Part shown: positions 1 through 6,540 of the stretch, piece after piece
Layout: each line of letters starts with the position of its first letter
How positions within the stretch are numbered: the stretch's first letter is position 1
Source: JBQCDV01 sp051960855
Lineage (GTDB): Bacteria > Actinomycetota > Actinomycetes > JAJZTN01
Direction: 5' to 3'
DNA: 27,827 nt
Assembly: GCA_051960855.1 (NCBI GenBank)
Contig: JBQCDV010000063.1
Span: forward strand, 1 to 27,827
Notes under the pieces: generated by a model
What the model was told of the DNA's origin: nothing
Database searches by the model: none
What the model saw: the letters and a program-made list of their open reading frames with translations, nothing else
Position numbers and translations under genes: made by a program

Positions 1-1155
1 GATGCGCTCGAGGTCCTCCAGCGAGGCGAACTCAACGGTGATCTTGCCCCGGCGCCGCCCCAGGTCGATCTTCACGCGCGTCTCGAAGCGGTCGGATAGG
101 GAGTCGGCGAACTCCGACAGCCGCGGAGACACCGGACGTCGGGATCGCACGCGACGGCTTGAGGACTCCTGGTCGGCGGCCCCGACGGCGACGATCTCCT
201 CGACCGCGCGCACTGAGAGACCCTCGGCCACGATCCGGGAGGCAAGGCGGTCCTGGGCATCGTGGTCATCCAGGCTCAGCAGCGCTCGAGCGTGGCCAGC
301 GGAGAGAACTCCCGCTGCGACCCTGCGCTGCACGGGAGCCGGCAGCCGCAGCAGCCGGAGCGTGTTGCTGATCTGCGGCCGACTGCGACCGATCCGCGTC
401 GCCAGCTCGTCATGGCTGCACCCGAAGTCCTCGAGCAGCTGCTGGTAGGCCGCTGCCTCCTCCAGGGGGTTGAGCTGCGACCGGTGCAGGTTTTCCAGCA
501 GAGCGTCGCGGAGCAGGTCATCGTCCGCCGTCGATCGGATGATCGCGGGGATGGACGTGAACCCCGCCTCCTGGGACGCCCGCCACCGGCGCTCCCCCAT
601 GATGAGCTCGAACTGCTCAGCCGACGAGTCGTCGGTGGGGACACGACGGACAACGACGGGCTGAAGGAGACCGACCTCTCGGAGGCTGGCGACCAGCTCG
701 GCCATCGCCTCCTCATCGAACACCTGCCGGGGTTGCTTCGGGTTCGGGCGGATGGCGGCGATGGGGAGCTCGGCGAACGTGGCCCCGGGCACCACGGCAA
801 GACCTTGGTCCGACGGGCCGCCGTCCGCCCATGGGTCACCGTTCGCCGCGTCCGACTCGCTTCCGGCGTCAGGCGTCGACTGTGCCTCGCCGACACCGTT
901 CGTGGAGCCGCCGGAGACCTCGTTCCCTCCGTCAGCTGCGATGTCGCTCGCCTCCGCTGCTCGAGCGTCCTCCTTGGTCGGCGAGGGGCTTTCGGAGGTA
1001 GGGGCGTGAGGGTCAGCGGCCGCCGTCGAACCCGCGATGACGAGGTCGACCGGGCGTGGGCCGAACGCTGAGCGGGGGGGATCCTGCCGCTCTCCCGGCC
1101 CAGTAGGGATGAGCGCGCCGAGGCCGCGCCCGAGTCCACGACGCTTGTCAGACAT
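1..1155 (-). CDS. parB: Chromosome-partitioning protein ParB, 3' end cut by window edge
   Basis: Centromere-binding CTPase clamp that loads at parS and, with ParA, segregates the origin. I read 385 codons from ATG at 1155 in a frame still open at base 1, so only the last few C-terminal residues should be missing. The N-terminus (MSDKRRGLGRGLGALIP) is the typical ParB start and is followed by about 100 low-complexity residues. The family motifs follow: the arginine-rich GERRWRA box (from about residue 187), ENLHRSQLNPLEEA, and the helix-turn-helix around ELATRIGRSRPQISNTLRLL. The start overlaps the end of parA by 8 nt, so translation is probably coupled. The parS sites it should bind lie just upstream in parA and at the rsmG start. 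Identification is firm. Confidence 0.95.
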   Translation of the reverse strand, partial: MSDKRRGLGRGLGALIPTGPGERQDPPRSAFGPRPVDLVIAGSTAAADPHAPTSESPSPTKEDARAAEASDIAADGGNEVSGGSTNGVGEAQSTPDAGSESDAANGDPWADGGPSDQGLAVVPGATFAELPIAAIRPNPKQPRQVFDEEAMAELVASLREVGLLQPVVVRRVPTDDSSAEQFELIMGERRWRASQEAGFTSIPAIIRSTADDDLLRDALLENLHRSQLNPLEEAAAYQQLLEDFGCSHDELATRIGRSRPQISNTLRLLRLPAPVQRRVAAGVLSAGHARALLSLDDHDAQDRLASRIVAEGLSVRAVEEIVAVGAADQESSSRRVRSRRPVSPRLSEFADSLSDRFETRVKIDLGRRRGKITVEFASLEDLERI

Positions 1156-2491
1156 CGTTGCCGGTTCCCTTTCCTTCGGTCGCGGGGTAGCGCAGGGCGA
1201 GCTCGCGGGCGGCCTCGAGGTAGGAGAGAGCACCGCTCGAACCCGGGTCGTACGTGATCACAGTCTGGCCGTAGCTGGGCGCCTCAGAGATCCGCACCGA
1301 TCGCGGGACGGTGGTCCTGAGCACCAGTTCCGGGAAGTGCTCTCGCACCTCGTCGGCCACTTGCGCGGCCAGCCGTGTTCGCGCGTCGTACATCGTGAGC
1401 AGAATCGTGCTCACATGCAGATCGGGGTTGAGGTGCGACCTCACCAGCTCCACGTTCTTCAACAGCTGACCGAGGCCCTCCAGTGCGTAGTACTCGCACT
1501 GGATCGGAATGAGGACCTCGGCAGCCGCGACAAGCGCGTTCACCGTCAACAGGCCGAGACTCGGCGGGCAGTCGATAAAGACGTAGTCGTAGCGGTCGCC
1601 ATCTCGCGAGGCGGTGGCCAGGGCGCGCTGCAGCCGGCTCTCGCGGGCCACCATGGGAACTAGCTCGATCTCCGCTCCTGCGAGGTCGATCGTCGCCGGG
1701 GCGCAGAAGAGACCCGGAACCTCCTCCACATCGACGACCACGTCCGGAAGGGGCTTGCCGTCCACCAGCACGTCGTAGATGGACGGCTGCGAACTGTGGT
1801 GGTCGACGCCGAGCGCAGTAGAGGCGTTGCCCTGGGGGTCGAGATCGACTACCAGCACGCGGGCTCCGTGCTGAGCGAGCGCGGCAGCCACGTTCACCGT
1901 CGTGGTGGTCTTGCCGACGCCGCCCTTCTGGTTGGCGACAGTCAGCACGCGCGTCTCGGCTGGACGGGGTAGTTCGCGCACCGAGGCCGCCTGGGCACGG
2001 CGGGCGACCAAGTCTGAGAGCTCGGCAGCGATAGGGGTGTCTACTGAGGAGGTACTCGCCACCGACGCTGTTTCACGTGAAACGGGGCGGGATGACACGG
2101 ATGCCGAGTTGGGCGATGCAGCAACCTCTAGCTGTGAGGTTTCACGTGAAACGTCAGCGCCACCGAGCTCCTCACCGGGCACTCGCTCGAGGGCACCCGG
2201 TGCGGCGGCAGCATTACCGGCTGGCGTTTCCCGCGACGCCGGTCCTGCCGGTGAGTCGAGAGGAGCTGCGCGCTCGTCCCGTTCCGCCCCGTCGCGCGCC
2301 GTCTCGGCGACCGCTGTTTCACGTGAAACAGGAGCGGGTGCCGGCCAGCCGAGGCCTGTCTCGGCGAGTGAAGAGCCCACGTACCCCGAATTCGGGCCCA
2401 GGCGGGAAGCCGGGTCGAACTCATGACCGGCACCCGCCACAGTTGGGGGCCATCCCAGCCCTGCGTCTCTTTCGCTGACCGCCGTTCGCAC
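1148..2491 (-). CDS. parA: Chromosome-partitioning ATPase ParA with long parS-encoded N-terminal extension
   Basis: Deviant Walker ATPase that moves ParB-parS complexes. Numbering from GTG 2491, the Walker A motif KGGVGKTT is at residues 189-196, followed by the usual ParA/Soj domain (DLDPQGNAST, DCPPSLGLLT, NQ-rich C-terminal half). About 180 low-complexity residues precede it, far longer than in a typical ParA of under 300 residues. This extension contains VSRET at 55-59, 114-118 and 137-141 and ASRET at 85-89; each repeat is the translation of a parS palindrome. Two adjacent GTG codons (2494 and 2491) can start the frame. I prefer 2491 because a -10 box (TAGAGT) ends exactly 6 nt before it and no Shine-Dalgarno is visible, which suggests a leaderless message. 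A start further inside the extension cannot be excluded. It overlaps parB. Confidence 0.93.
   Translation of the reverse strand: MRTAVSERDAGLGWPPTVAGAGHEFDPASRLGPNSGYVGSSLAETGLGWPAPAPVSRETAVAETARDGAERDERAAPLDSPAGPASRETPAGNAAAAPGALERVPGEELGGADVSRETSQLEVAASPNSASVSSRPVSRETASVASTSSVDTPIAAELSDLVARRAQAASVRELPRPAETRVLTVANQKGGVGKTTTTVNVAAALAQHGARVLVVDLDPQGNASTALGVDHHSSQPSIYDVLVDGKPLPDVVVDVEEVPGLFCAPATIDLAGAEIELVPMVARESRLQRALATASRDGDRYDYVFIDCPPSLGLLTVNALVAAAEVLIPIQCEYYALEGLGQLLKNVELVRSHLNPDLHVSTILLTMYDARTRLAAQVADEVREHFPELVLRTTVPRSVRISEAPSYGQTVITYDPGSSGALSYLEAARELALRYPATEGKGTGNDV
2070..2083. other. parS: parS centromere site inside parA
   Basis: Perfect 14-bp palindrome GTTTCACGTGAAAC, the core of the near-universal bacterial parS consensus TGTTTCACGTGAAACA. 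Here it is flanked by T and G. It encodes VSRET of ParA. Confidence 0.93.
2139..2152. other. parS: parS centromere site inside parA
   Basis: Perfect GTTTCACGTGAAAC palindrome, again in the VSRET frame of ParA, 69 bp from the site at 2070. Confidence 0.93.
2226..2239. other. Degenerate parS-like site inside parA
   Basis: GTTTCCCGCGACGC matches the parS core at 10 of 14 positions. It falls in the same reading frame as the intact sites and still encodes ASRET, so it looks like a decayed parS copy. ParB binding is doubtful. Confidence 0.5.
2315..2330. other. parS: parS centromere site inside parA (full 16-bp consensus)
   Basis: TGTTTCACGTGAAACA, a perfect match to the 16-bp parS consensus and the best site in the window. 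It encodes VSRET near the ParA N-terminus. Confidence 0.95.
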
Positions 2492-2497
2492 CACGTC

Positions 2498-2503
2498 ACT
2501 CTA
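2498..2503 (-). promoter_or_regulatory. -10 box for a leaderless parA transcript
   Basis: TAGAGT on the minus strand fits the actinobacterial TANNNT -10 hexamer. Exactly 6 nt separate it from GTG 2491, so transcription would begin at or next to the start codon. I see no convincing -35. Confidence 0.5.
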
Positions 2504-2554
2504 GTGGGACCGACCACCGCCCGGCCGCCGACCTCCACGCCCCGCGAGGGAGCG

Positions 2555-3277
2555 TCACACCCGGTGCCGGAGGTCAGGTCCTTTGAGATGGCGACCCAGG
2601 TCGCGCGCGGTTCGTGAGGAGACTCGGCCGTCGCCTCGCACCAGTCGAAGAACGGTGACGAGGCCATCGGCGACGTCATGAAGTTGCTCGACGCGCACCT
2701 CGGCGATGTCCAGCTCCCGCCGGTGCGGGTCGAGGTCCTTGAGCTCGCTCTGCAGGCGGCTTCCCTTCGGGGCAAGGAGCACGCCGCCGGGCCGCAGGAG
2801 CGGCAGCGACCACGCGGCCAGCCGTAGGGCGGGAGCTACTGCGCGCGCAACGATCACGTCAGCGGACTGCGGCGGGAGGTCCTCGGCCCGCGACCGCACG
2901 ACTGCCACCTGCGACTGCCCCGTCGGCAACCGCAGGTCGAGCGCGCTCACGGCCTCGTCAAGGAACCGGACTCGGCGCTGCAGCGGCTCGACCAGCGACA
3001 CCGAAAGGTCCGGGCGAGCCAAAGCGATCGGAAGCCCGGGAAGCCCTGCCCCCGTTCCGAGGTCCACCAACGGACGATCGAACGACGCCCCTGACGGCGA
3101 CGTCGGTACCAGGGTGGCCAGTGCAGCCGACGGCAGCAGGTGGCGCTCCAGCAGCGACTCTGCCTCGCGGGGCCCCAGCAAACCCTGGGTGATGGCTGGA
3201 CCGGCCAGCAGGTCCAGATAGCGAGCGGCGGCCTCGGCCCGAGGACCGAAAGCCGCCGCCAGAAGATGCGGTTTCAC
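2555..3277 (-). CDS. rsmG: 16S rRNA (guanine-N7) methyltransferase RsmG (GidB)
   Basis: SAM-dependent methyltransferase that makes m7G in the 530 loop of 16S rRNA; loss of the enzyme gives low-level streptomycin resistance in several bacteria. The 240-residue product has the family pattern: GPREAESLLERHLLPSAAL near the N-terminus, the SAM-binding loop VDLGTGAGLPGLPIALA at about residues 71-87, and AEDLPPQSADVIVARAVAPA. The GTG at 3277 is the only ATG or GTG start available upstream of the conserved domain, because the same frame meets a stop at 3317-3319. That GTG lies inside a parS palindrome (3271-3284) and has no recognisable Shine-Dalgarno. jag ends 22 nt upstream, so coupled re-initiation is possible. 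Low-level control by ParB occupancy is conceivable but unproven. Confidence 0.95.
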   Translation of the reverse strand: MKPHLLAAAFGPRAEAAARYLDLLAGPAITQGLLGPREAESLLERHLLPSAALATLVPTSPSGASFDRPLVDLGTGAGLPGLPIALARPDLSVSLVEPLQRRVRFLDEAVSALDLRLPTGQSQVAVVRSRAEDLPPQSADVIVARAVAPALRLAAWSLPLLRPGGVLLAPKGSRLQSELKDLDPHRRELDIAEVRVEQLHDVADGLVTVLRLVRGDGRVSSRTARDLGRHLKGPDLRHRV

Positions 3278-3284
3278 GTGAAAC
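3271..3284. other. parS: parS centromere site covering the rsmG start codon
   Basis: GTTTCACGTGAAAC, a perfect parS core. The GTG start of rsmG lies inside it, and here the palindrome is read in a different frame (FHVKP) from the copies in parA. One flank matches the 16-mer consensus (A at 3285), the other does not. Confidence 0.93.
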
Positions 3285-3299
3285 AGCCGGACCGCGAAC

Positions 3300-3920
3300 T
3301 CAGGAAGGAAGCACCACTACCCGGCGCTGCGGTTCGACGCCCTCCGACTCGGACCGCAGTCCAGCGGCAGCGACGGCGTCGTGCACCACCTTGCGCTCGA
3401 ACGGCGTCATGGCCTCCAACGTCAGGCGCTCACCACTTGCCCGGACCTTCGTGATGGCTTCCTCGGCGAGGTGCTGAAGGTCGCTCTTGCGCTTGGCGCG
3501 GAAACCGGACACGTCCAACATCAGGCGGCTCCGCTCCCCAGTCGACGCCTGAACGGCCAGACGCGTGAGCTCCTGCAGAGCCTCCAGCACTTCTCCGTCC
3601 CGTCCGACGAGCTGGGCCAGGTCAGCGCCCACGATGGAGACGCTGGCGCGGGAGCCCTCAACATCCATGTCGATGTCACCATCGAGGTCGGCGATGTCGA
3701 GGAGGCCCTCGAGGTAGTCGGCGGCGATGTCGCCCTCGTTCTCAAGCCGAGCCACGCGGGAGCTGCCGGCCTCTCCGCCCTCAGCGTCAGGGCTCGCGTC
3801 GCCGGCGCTATCGCCAGCCGACGCGTCGCGATCCTCGTCGGTGCCGTCGCCCGCGACCACGGGCGCCTCGGGGAGACCGGTGTCCAGGGCCTCGGGTGAC
3901 TGCGTCGACTCGGTCGTCAT
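3300..3920 (-). CDS. jag: RNA-binding protein Jag/KhpB (KH-like and R3H domains)
   Basis: Member of the Jag/EloR/KhpB family, RNA-binding proteins that partner KhpA and influence cell elongation and division in Gram-positives. The frame is open further upstream, but ATG 3920 is preceded by a clear Shine-Dalgarno (AAGGAG, 3926-3931) and gives 206 residues, so I use it. The N-terminal third is acidic and low-complexity. It is followed by a KH-like segment with the loop LVGRDGEVLEALQELTRLAV and then a C-terminal R3H region (MTPFERKVVHDAVAAAGL...). It sits between yidC and rsmG as in most actinobacteria. No Jag-N domain is obvious. Confidence 0.93.
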   Translation of the reverse strand: MTTESTQSPEALDTGLPEAPVVAGDGTDEDRDASAGDSAGDASPDAEGGEAGSSRVARLENEGDIAADYLEGLLDIADLDGDIDMDVEGSRASVSIVGADLAQLVGRDGEVLEALQELTRLAVQASTGERSRLMLDVSGFRAKRKSDLQHLAEEAITKVRASGERLTLEAMTPFERKVVHDAVAAAGLRSESEGVEPQRRVVVLPS

Positions 3921-3963
3921 GACTTCTCCTTCGGAAAGATGCTGCAGAAGGTCAGGGAGGGCG

Positions 3964-4998
3964 TCAGCGCTTGCGCTTGGGCTGTCGCCTGGGCTGCTGG
4001 CGCTGGCCACTGGGCGAAGCCGTTTCCGCAGCTGTGCTTCCTGACCCCGGATTCGCCCCTCCGCCCGGTGGCGGGCTCGTGGGACGACGGCCGGCGGTGG
4101 GCTCGGCAGGAGCCGCCGGAGTTGTTGGTTTGCTGCGAAAACGCGACAGCAGCGGACGCGGCGCCGCGTCGTTCGTGACCGTCGACTTACCCTGCCGGGC
4201 GCGCCGCTCCTCCAGCTCGATCGCGGCCCGAGAACCAGGCGTGGGGTTCCGCTTGATGACGTAGTACTGCTGCGCGCCCGTCCACAGGTTGTTGGTCAGC
4301 CAGTACAGCAACACACCAAGGGGGAACCCCAGGCCGGAGACCAAGAAGATGCCGGGCATGACGTACAGCAGGATCTTCTGCTGCTGAGCGAAGGGGTTGC
4401 CCTGGAGCGAGTCGGCCGGCATGTTCTTGAGCATCAGCTGACGCTGGGTCAGGAACATCGTCAGCGACATGGCCACGACCAGGATCGCCAGGACAGCCTT
4501 GGTGCTGACGGTGCCGTTGCCGAGAAACGTCTCGGAGAGGGGCGCTCCGAACAACGTGGCGTTGCTGGCGGATTCAGCCAGCGACCGGGTGAAGACACCA
4601 GGGGGGTTGTCAGGGTTCCGCGACACCTCGTTCAACACGTGGAAGAGGCTGAAGAAGAACGGGGACTGGACCAGCAGCGGCAGACAGCTGGAGAGGGGGT
4701 TGGTCCCCGTCTCCTTGTACAGCTTCATCGTCTCTTCGCTGAGCTTCTGGCGATCGTTCTTGTACTTCTGCTGCAGCGCCTTCATCTGGGGCTGCAGGGC
4801 CTGCAACCCGCGCTGCGCCTTGATCTGCTTGACGAACAGCGGAATGAGCAGGATCCGGATCAGCACGACGAGACCGACGATGGAAAGACCCCACGTGACG
4901 CCGGAGTCGCCGGGAAGGCCGACCGCCGTGAAGACGCGGTGGAAGGCGATCATGACCCACGAGACGGCGTCATAGATCGGGCTCAGAATGCCCGTCAC
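3964..4998 (-). CDS. yidC: Membrane protein insertase YidC
   Basis: Inserts membrane proteins into the cytoplasmic membrane, alone or with SecYEG. The 344 residues follow the Gram-positive (Oxa1-like) plan without the large periplasmic domain of proteobacterial YidC. Hydrophobic segments lie at about 33-55, 99-121, 166-184 and 209-236. Arg48 in the first segment corresponds to the conserved groove arginine, and a basic coiled-coil-like cytoplasmic loop (about 56-95) follows. The C-terminus is a long Pro/Ser/Arg-rich tail ending QPKRKR, which could contact the ribosome. GTG 4998 is chosen because GAGGAG lies just upstream. It starts 9 nt after the yidD stop, so the two are very likely co-transcribed. 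Confidence 0.96.
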   Translation of the reverse strand: MTGILSPIYDAVSWVMIAFHRVFTAVGLPGDSGVTWGLSIVGLVVLIRILLIPLFVKQIKAQRGLQALQPQMKALQQKYKNDRQKLSEETMKLYKETGTNPLSSCLPLLVQSPFFFSLFHVLNEVSRNPDNPPGVFTRSLAESASNATLFGAPLSETFLGNGTVSTKAVLAILVVAMSLTMFLTQRQLMLKNMPADSLQGNPFAQQQKILLYVMPGIFLVSGLGFPLGVLLYWLTNNLWTGAQQYYVIKRNPTPGSRAAIELEERRARQGKSTVTNDAAPRPLLSRFRSKPTTPAAPAEPTAGRRPTSPPPGGGANPGSGSTAAETASPSGQRQQPRRQPKRKR

Positions 4999-5007
4999 AG
5001 GAACTCC

Positions 5008-5325
5008 TCAGTGCCGCGACAGCGGCTGGTCGTCGTGCCGCGACAGCGGCTGGTCATCATGCAGGCGGCCACGGACGGCCCCCACCTCAGGTACGTAATC
5101 GACGCCCCCCGGGTTCCATGGGTGGCATCGGAGCAGCCGCCGAGCGGCGAGCGCGCTGCCCCGCCAGGGACCGTGACGTTGCAGGGCCGTGATGGCATAA
5201 GCGGAGCAACTGGGGTAGAAGCGGCATCTTGGACCCAGGAGAGGGGAGATGAGCCGCTGGTAGGCCCGCACGAGCATCAGGAGCAGAGCCGTGGCGAGCC
5301 GTCGGAGGAAACGCAGGGCACTCAT
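5008..5325 (-). CDS. yidD: Membrane protein insertion efficiency factor YidD
   Basis: Small membrane-associated protein that aids YidC-dependent insertion. The 105-residue product has the family hallmarks YQRLISPLLGPRCRFYPSCSAYA (three conserved Cys/Phe positions around residues 34-43) and RCHPWNPGGVDYVPE. The N-terminus is an amphipathic or hydrophobic helix (ALRFLRRLATALLLMLV). The ATG overlaps the rnpA stop as ATGA, so the two are translationally coupled. The C-terminal tail holds an exact 8-residue duplication, DDQPLSRH twice, produced by a 24-bp tandem repeat. The tail is outside the conserved domain. Confidence 0.95.
   Translation of the reverse strand: MSALRFLRRLATALLLMLVRAYQRLISPLLGPRCRFYPSCSAYAITALQRHGPWRGSALAARRLLRCHPWNPGGVDYVPEVGAVRGRLHDDQPLSRHDDQPLSRH
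5011..5058. repeat. 24-bp tandem duplication at the 3' end of yidD
   Basis: Two head-to-tail 24-bp units (5011-5034 and 5035-5058) differ at a single base (g/a at the 22nd position). They encode DDQPLSRH twice and keep the frame. The near-identity suggests a recent slippage duplication. Confidence 0.9.
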
Positions 5326-5888
5326 CGCACCGCCCCGGTGTCGCCGGCTGAGGGCTGCACCCCGCGCAAGGCGCGCTGCCAGCCCGACTCAACCGCTGCT
5401 GCCACGGCCGCTCGCGACGCGTCAGCCGCGGCGGGAAGGACTCGGACGACAACATCGAGCTCGGGTACGGCGTCCAGACGAGGGGCAAGTAAGCCGCGGA
5501 CCTGCCGGCGGAGCCGATTGCGCACGACTGCGTTACCAACGGCGCGGGGGATCGCGAACGCGAGCCTGGCGCCAGAGGAGGTGCCGACGCCCGACGCGTC
5601 AACGCTCGGGCTCGGGCTCGGACTCGGACTCAGCTGCAGACCGGCGTCAGACGCACTTATCCCCAGGTTTCGCCAACACATGTGTACGACCAACAGGGGT
5701 GGGCGCCCGCCCGACGCCCGCACGCCTCGACGAAGCACCCGGGAGATGTCGGCCGAGCGTCGCAACCGACGCTCGACACCACGCCGGCGGACGACACGAC
5801 CCGGAGCGACCGAAGCGGTCTGCGTCGCGGCGAGCGCGTCGGAGTCGACCGTGCCGGCAGGCGCAGTCACAGACGCGGAGCGGGCCAC
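5322..5888 (-). CDS. rnpA: Ribonuclease P protein component, enlarged
   Basis: Protein subunit of RNase P, which removes 5' leaders from pre-tRNAs. The core is recognisable: RLRRSADISRVLRRG (41-55), LLVVHM (65-70), RLAFAIPRAVGNAVVRNRLRRQVRGLL (108-134, containing the RNR family signature) and a C-terminal Ala-rich helix. The predicted 188 residues exceed the usual 115-130 because of a roughly 40-residue N-terminal extension and an insert at 74-106 with SPSPSPSPS. GTG 5888 is preferred because GGCGGAG lies about 10 nt upstream; GTG 5870 is possible. No start codon is closer to the conserved domain except a TTG inside it. The reading frame stays open upstream into rpmH (GTG 5975). The stop overlaps the yidD start. 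Confidence 0.9.
   Translation of the reverse strand: MARSASVTAPAGTVDSDALAATQTASVAPGRVVRRRGVERRLRRSADISRVLRRGVRASGGRPPLLVVHMCWRNLGISASDAGLQLSPSPSPSPSVDASGVGTSSGARLAFAIPRAVGNAVVRNRLRRQVRGLLAPRLDAVPELDVVVRVLPAAADASRAAVAAAVESGWQRALRGVQPSAGDTGAVR
5605..5634. repeat. Hexanucleotide repeat in rnpA encoding Ser-Pro dipeptides
   Basis: Five consecutive 6-bp units (ctcggg, ctcggg, ctcgga, ctcgga, ctcagc) encode the SP repeat of the RnpA insert. The short unit makes length variation by slippage likely. Confidence 0.85.
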
Positions 5889-5913
5889 GGGTGTGGATCT
5901 CCGCCGGGAATGG

Positions 5914-6051
5914 TCAGGCGGAGAGCTTCTCGCGACCCTTGGCACGGCGGGCCGCGAGGATGGCACGCCCCGCACGGGTGCGCATACGCAGGCGAAAGCC
6001 GTGCGTCTTCGCGCGCCGACGGTTGTTGGGCTGGAACGTGCGCTTACTCAC
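5914..6051 (-). CDS. rpmH: 50S ribosomal protein L34
   Basis: Basic 45-residue protein of the large ribosomal subunit, recognised directly from MSKRTFQPNNRRRAKTHGFRLRMRTRAGRAI... It has the normal length and sequence for the family. GTG 6051 is the start, with AGGAG at 6058-6062 and a 6-nt spacer. It is the first gene of the leftward cluster that continues with rnpA 25 nt downstream and then yidD, yidC, jag, rsmG, parA and parB. A sigma70-type promoter lies about 190 bp upstream. Confidence 0.98.
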   Translation of the reverse strand: MSKRTFQPNNRRRAKTHGFRLRMRTRAGRAILAARRAKGREKLSA

Positions 6052-6239
6052 CTGGTGCTCCTGAAAGCTGCTGTGCGGACAAGCGCCGAGCTTGCTCGTC
6101 CGGGTCCCCACCCCAGCCTGGACGGCGGTCGCCGGCTCAGGCAGCCAGGAGCAGAGACGTGCGGAAGAAAACCGACGCAGAGTGGCTCGTCGGCTGGCTG
6201 TATGGAGGCAGCAGCAACCGTCGTCGCCGCGACCGAACA

Positions 6240-6268
6240 ACGGTACGGCGCAGACAGCACAGGGTCAA
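6240..6268 (-). promoter_or_regulatory. Probable rpmH operon promoter
   Basis: On the minus strand TTGACC (6268-6263), a 17-bp spacer and TACCGT (6245-6240) give a good housekeeping sigma promoter pointing at rpmH. The -35 is part of the first unit of the 14-bp repeat array, and the next unit carries a second TTGACC. Confidence 0.6.
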
Positions 6269-6302
6269 ACGGGCAGGGTCAAACGAGCGAGGTCCAACGA
6301 GC
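6261..6302. repeat. Three 14-bp tandem repeats between rpmH and dnaA
   Basis: Units AGGGTCAAACGGGC (6261-6274), AGGGTCAAACGAGC (6275-6288) and GAGGTCCAACGAGC (6289-6302) are followed by decaying partial copies to about 6323. The first unit supplies the -35 of the rpmH promoter. Function unknown. Confidence 0.8.
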
Positions 6303-6369
6303 GATGCCACGAGCGACGCACGGACGGCGGACCGGCCCTGTGTACATCGATGCTGCGGGCGTCCGAAGT

Positions 6370-6378
6370 TGTGGACAT
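6370..6378 (-). promoter_or_regulatory. DnaA box upstream of the dnaA promoter
   Basis: TGTGGACAT differs at one position from TGTGGACAA, the complement of the actinobacterial DnaA box TTGTCCACA. It lies 5 bp upstream of the candidate -35 of dnaA, a suitable position for autoregulation. Confidence 0.55.
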
Positions 6379-6382
6379 CTGG

Positions 6383-6412
6383 TTGTGAGGGTCGGTGGCG
6401 AGAGGCTAACGT
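6383..6412 (+). promoter_or_regulatory. Candidate dnaA promoter
   Basis: TTGTGA (6383-6388), an 18-bp spacer and TAACGT (6407-6412) form a plausible promoter toward dnaA. Transcription would start near 6419 and leave a leader of about 215 nt that contains the inverted DnaA-box pair and the 16-bp repeats. Confidence 0.45.
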
Positions 6413-6475
6413 CTCGGCGGTCGGCGCCTGTGCGAGACACCGCTTCGGCGGCGTGTCGCTGACCCCCCGCCTATC

Positions 6476-6505
6476 TCCACAACTTGTGGATGGCGCTGTG
6501 GACGC
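6476..6505. promoter_or_regulatory. Inverted pair of DnaA-box-like sites plus a third site
   Basis: TCCACAA-C-TTGTGGA (6476-6490) is a perfect inverted repeat of the DnaA box core with a 1-nt spacer. A further TGTGGACGC follows at 6497-6505. All lie in the predicted dnaA leader. Confidence 0.5.
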
Positions 6506-6540
6506 ACACCGCGGCGGCGGCAGGACCGGACGACGGCCAC

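Noticed and set aside
4639..6462. A 607-codon open frame on the plus strand across yidC, yidD, rnpA and rpmH
   Set aside because: It runs antisense to four well-identified genes and its translation is Arg/Pro/Ala-rich without any domain; long antisense frames are normal at this GC content.
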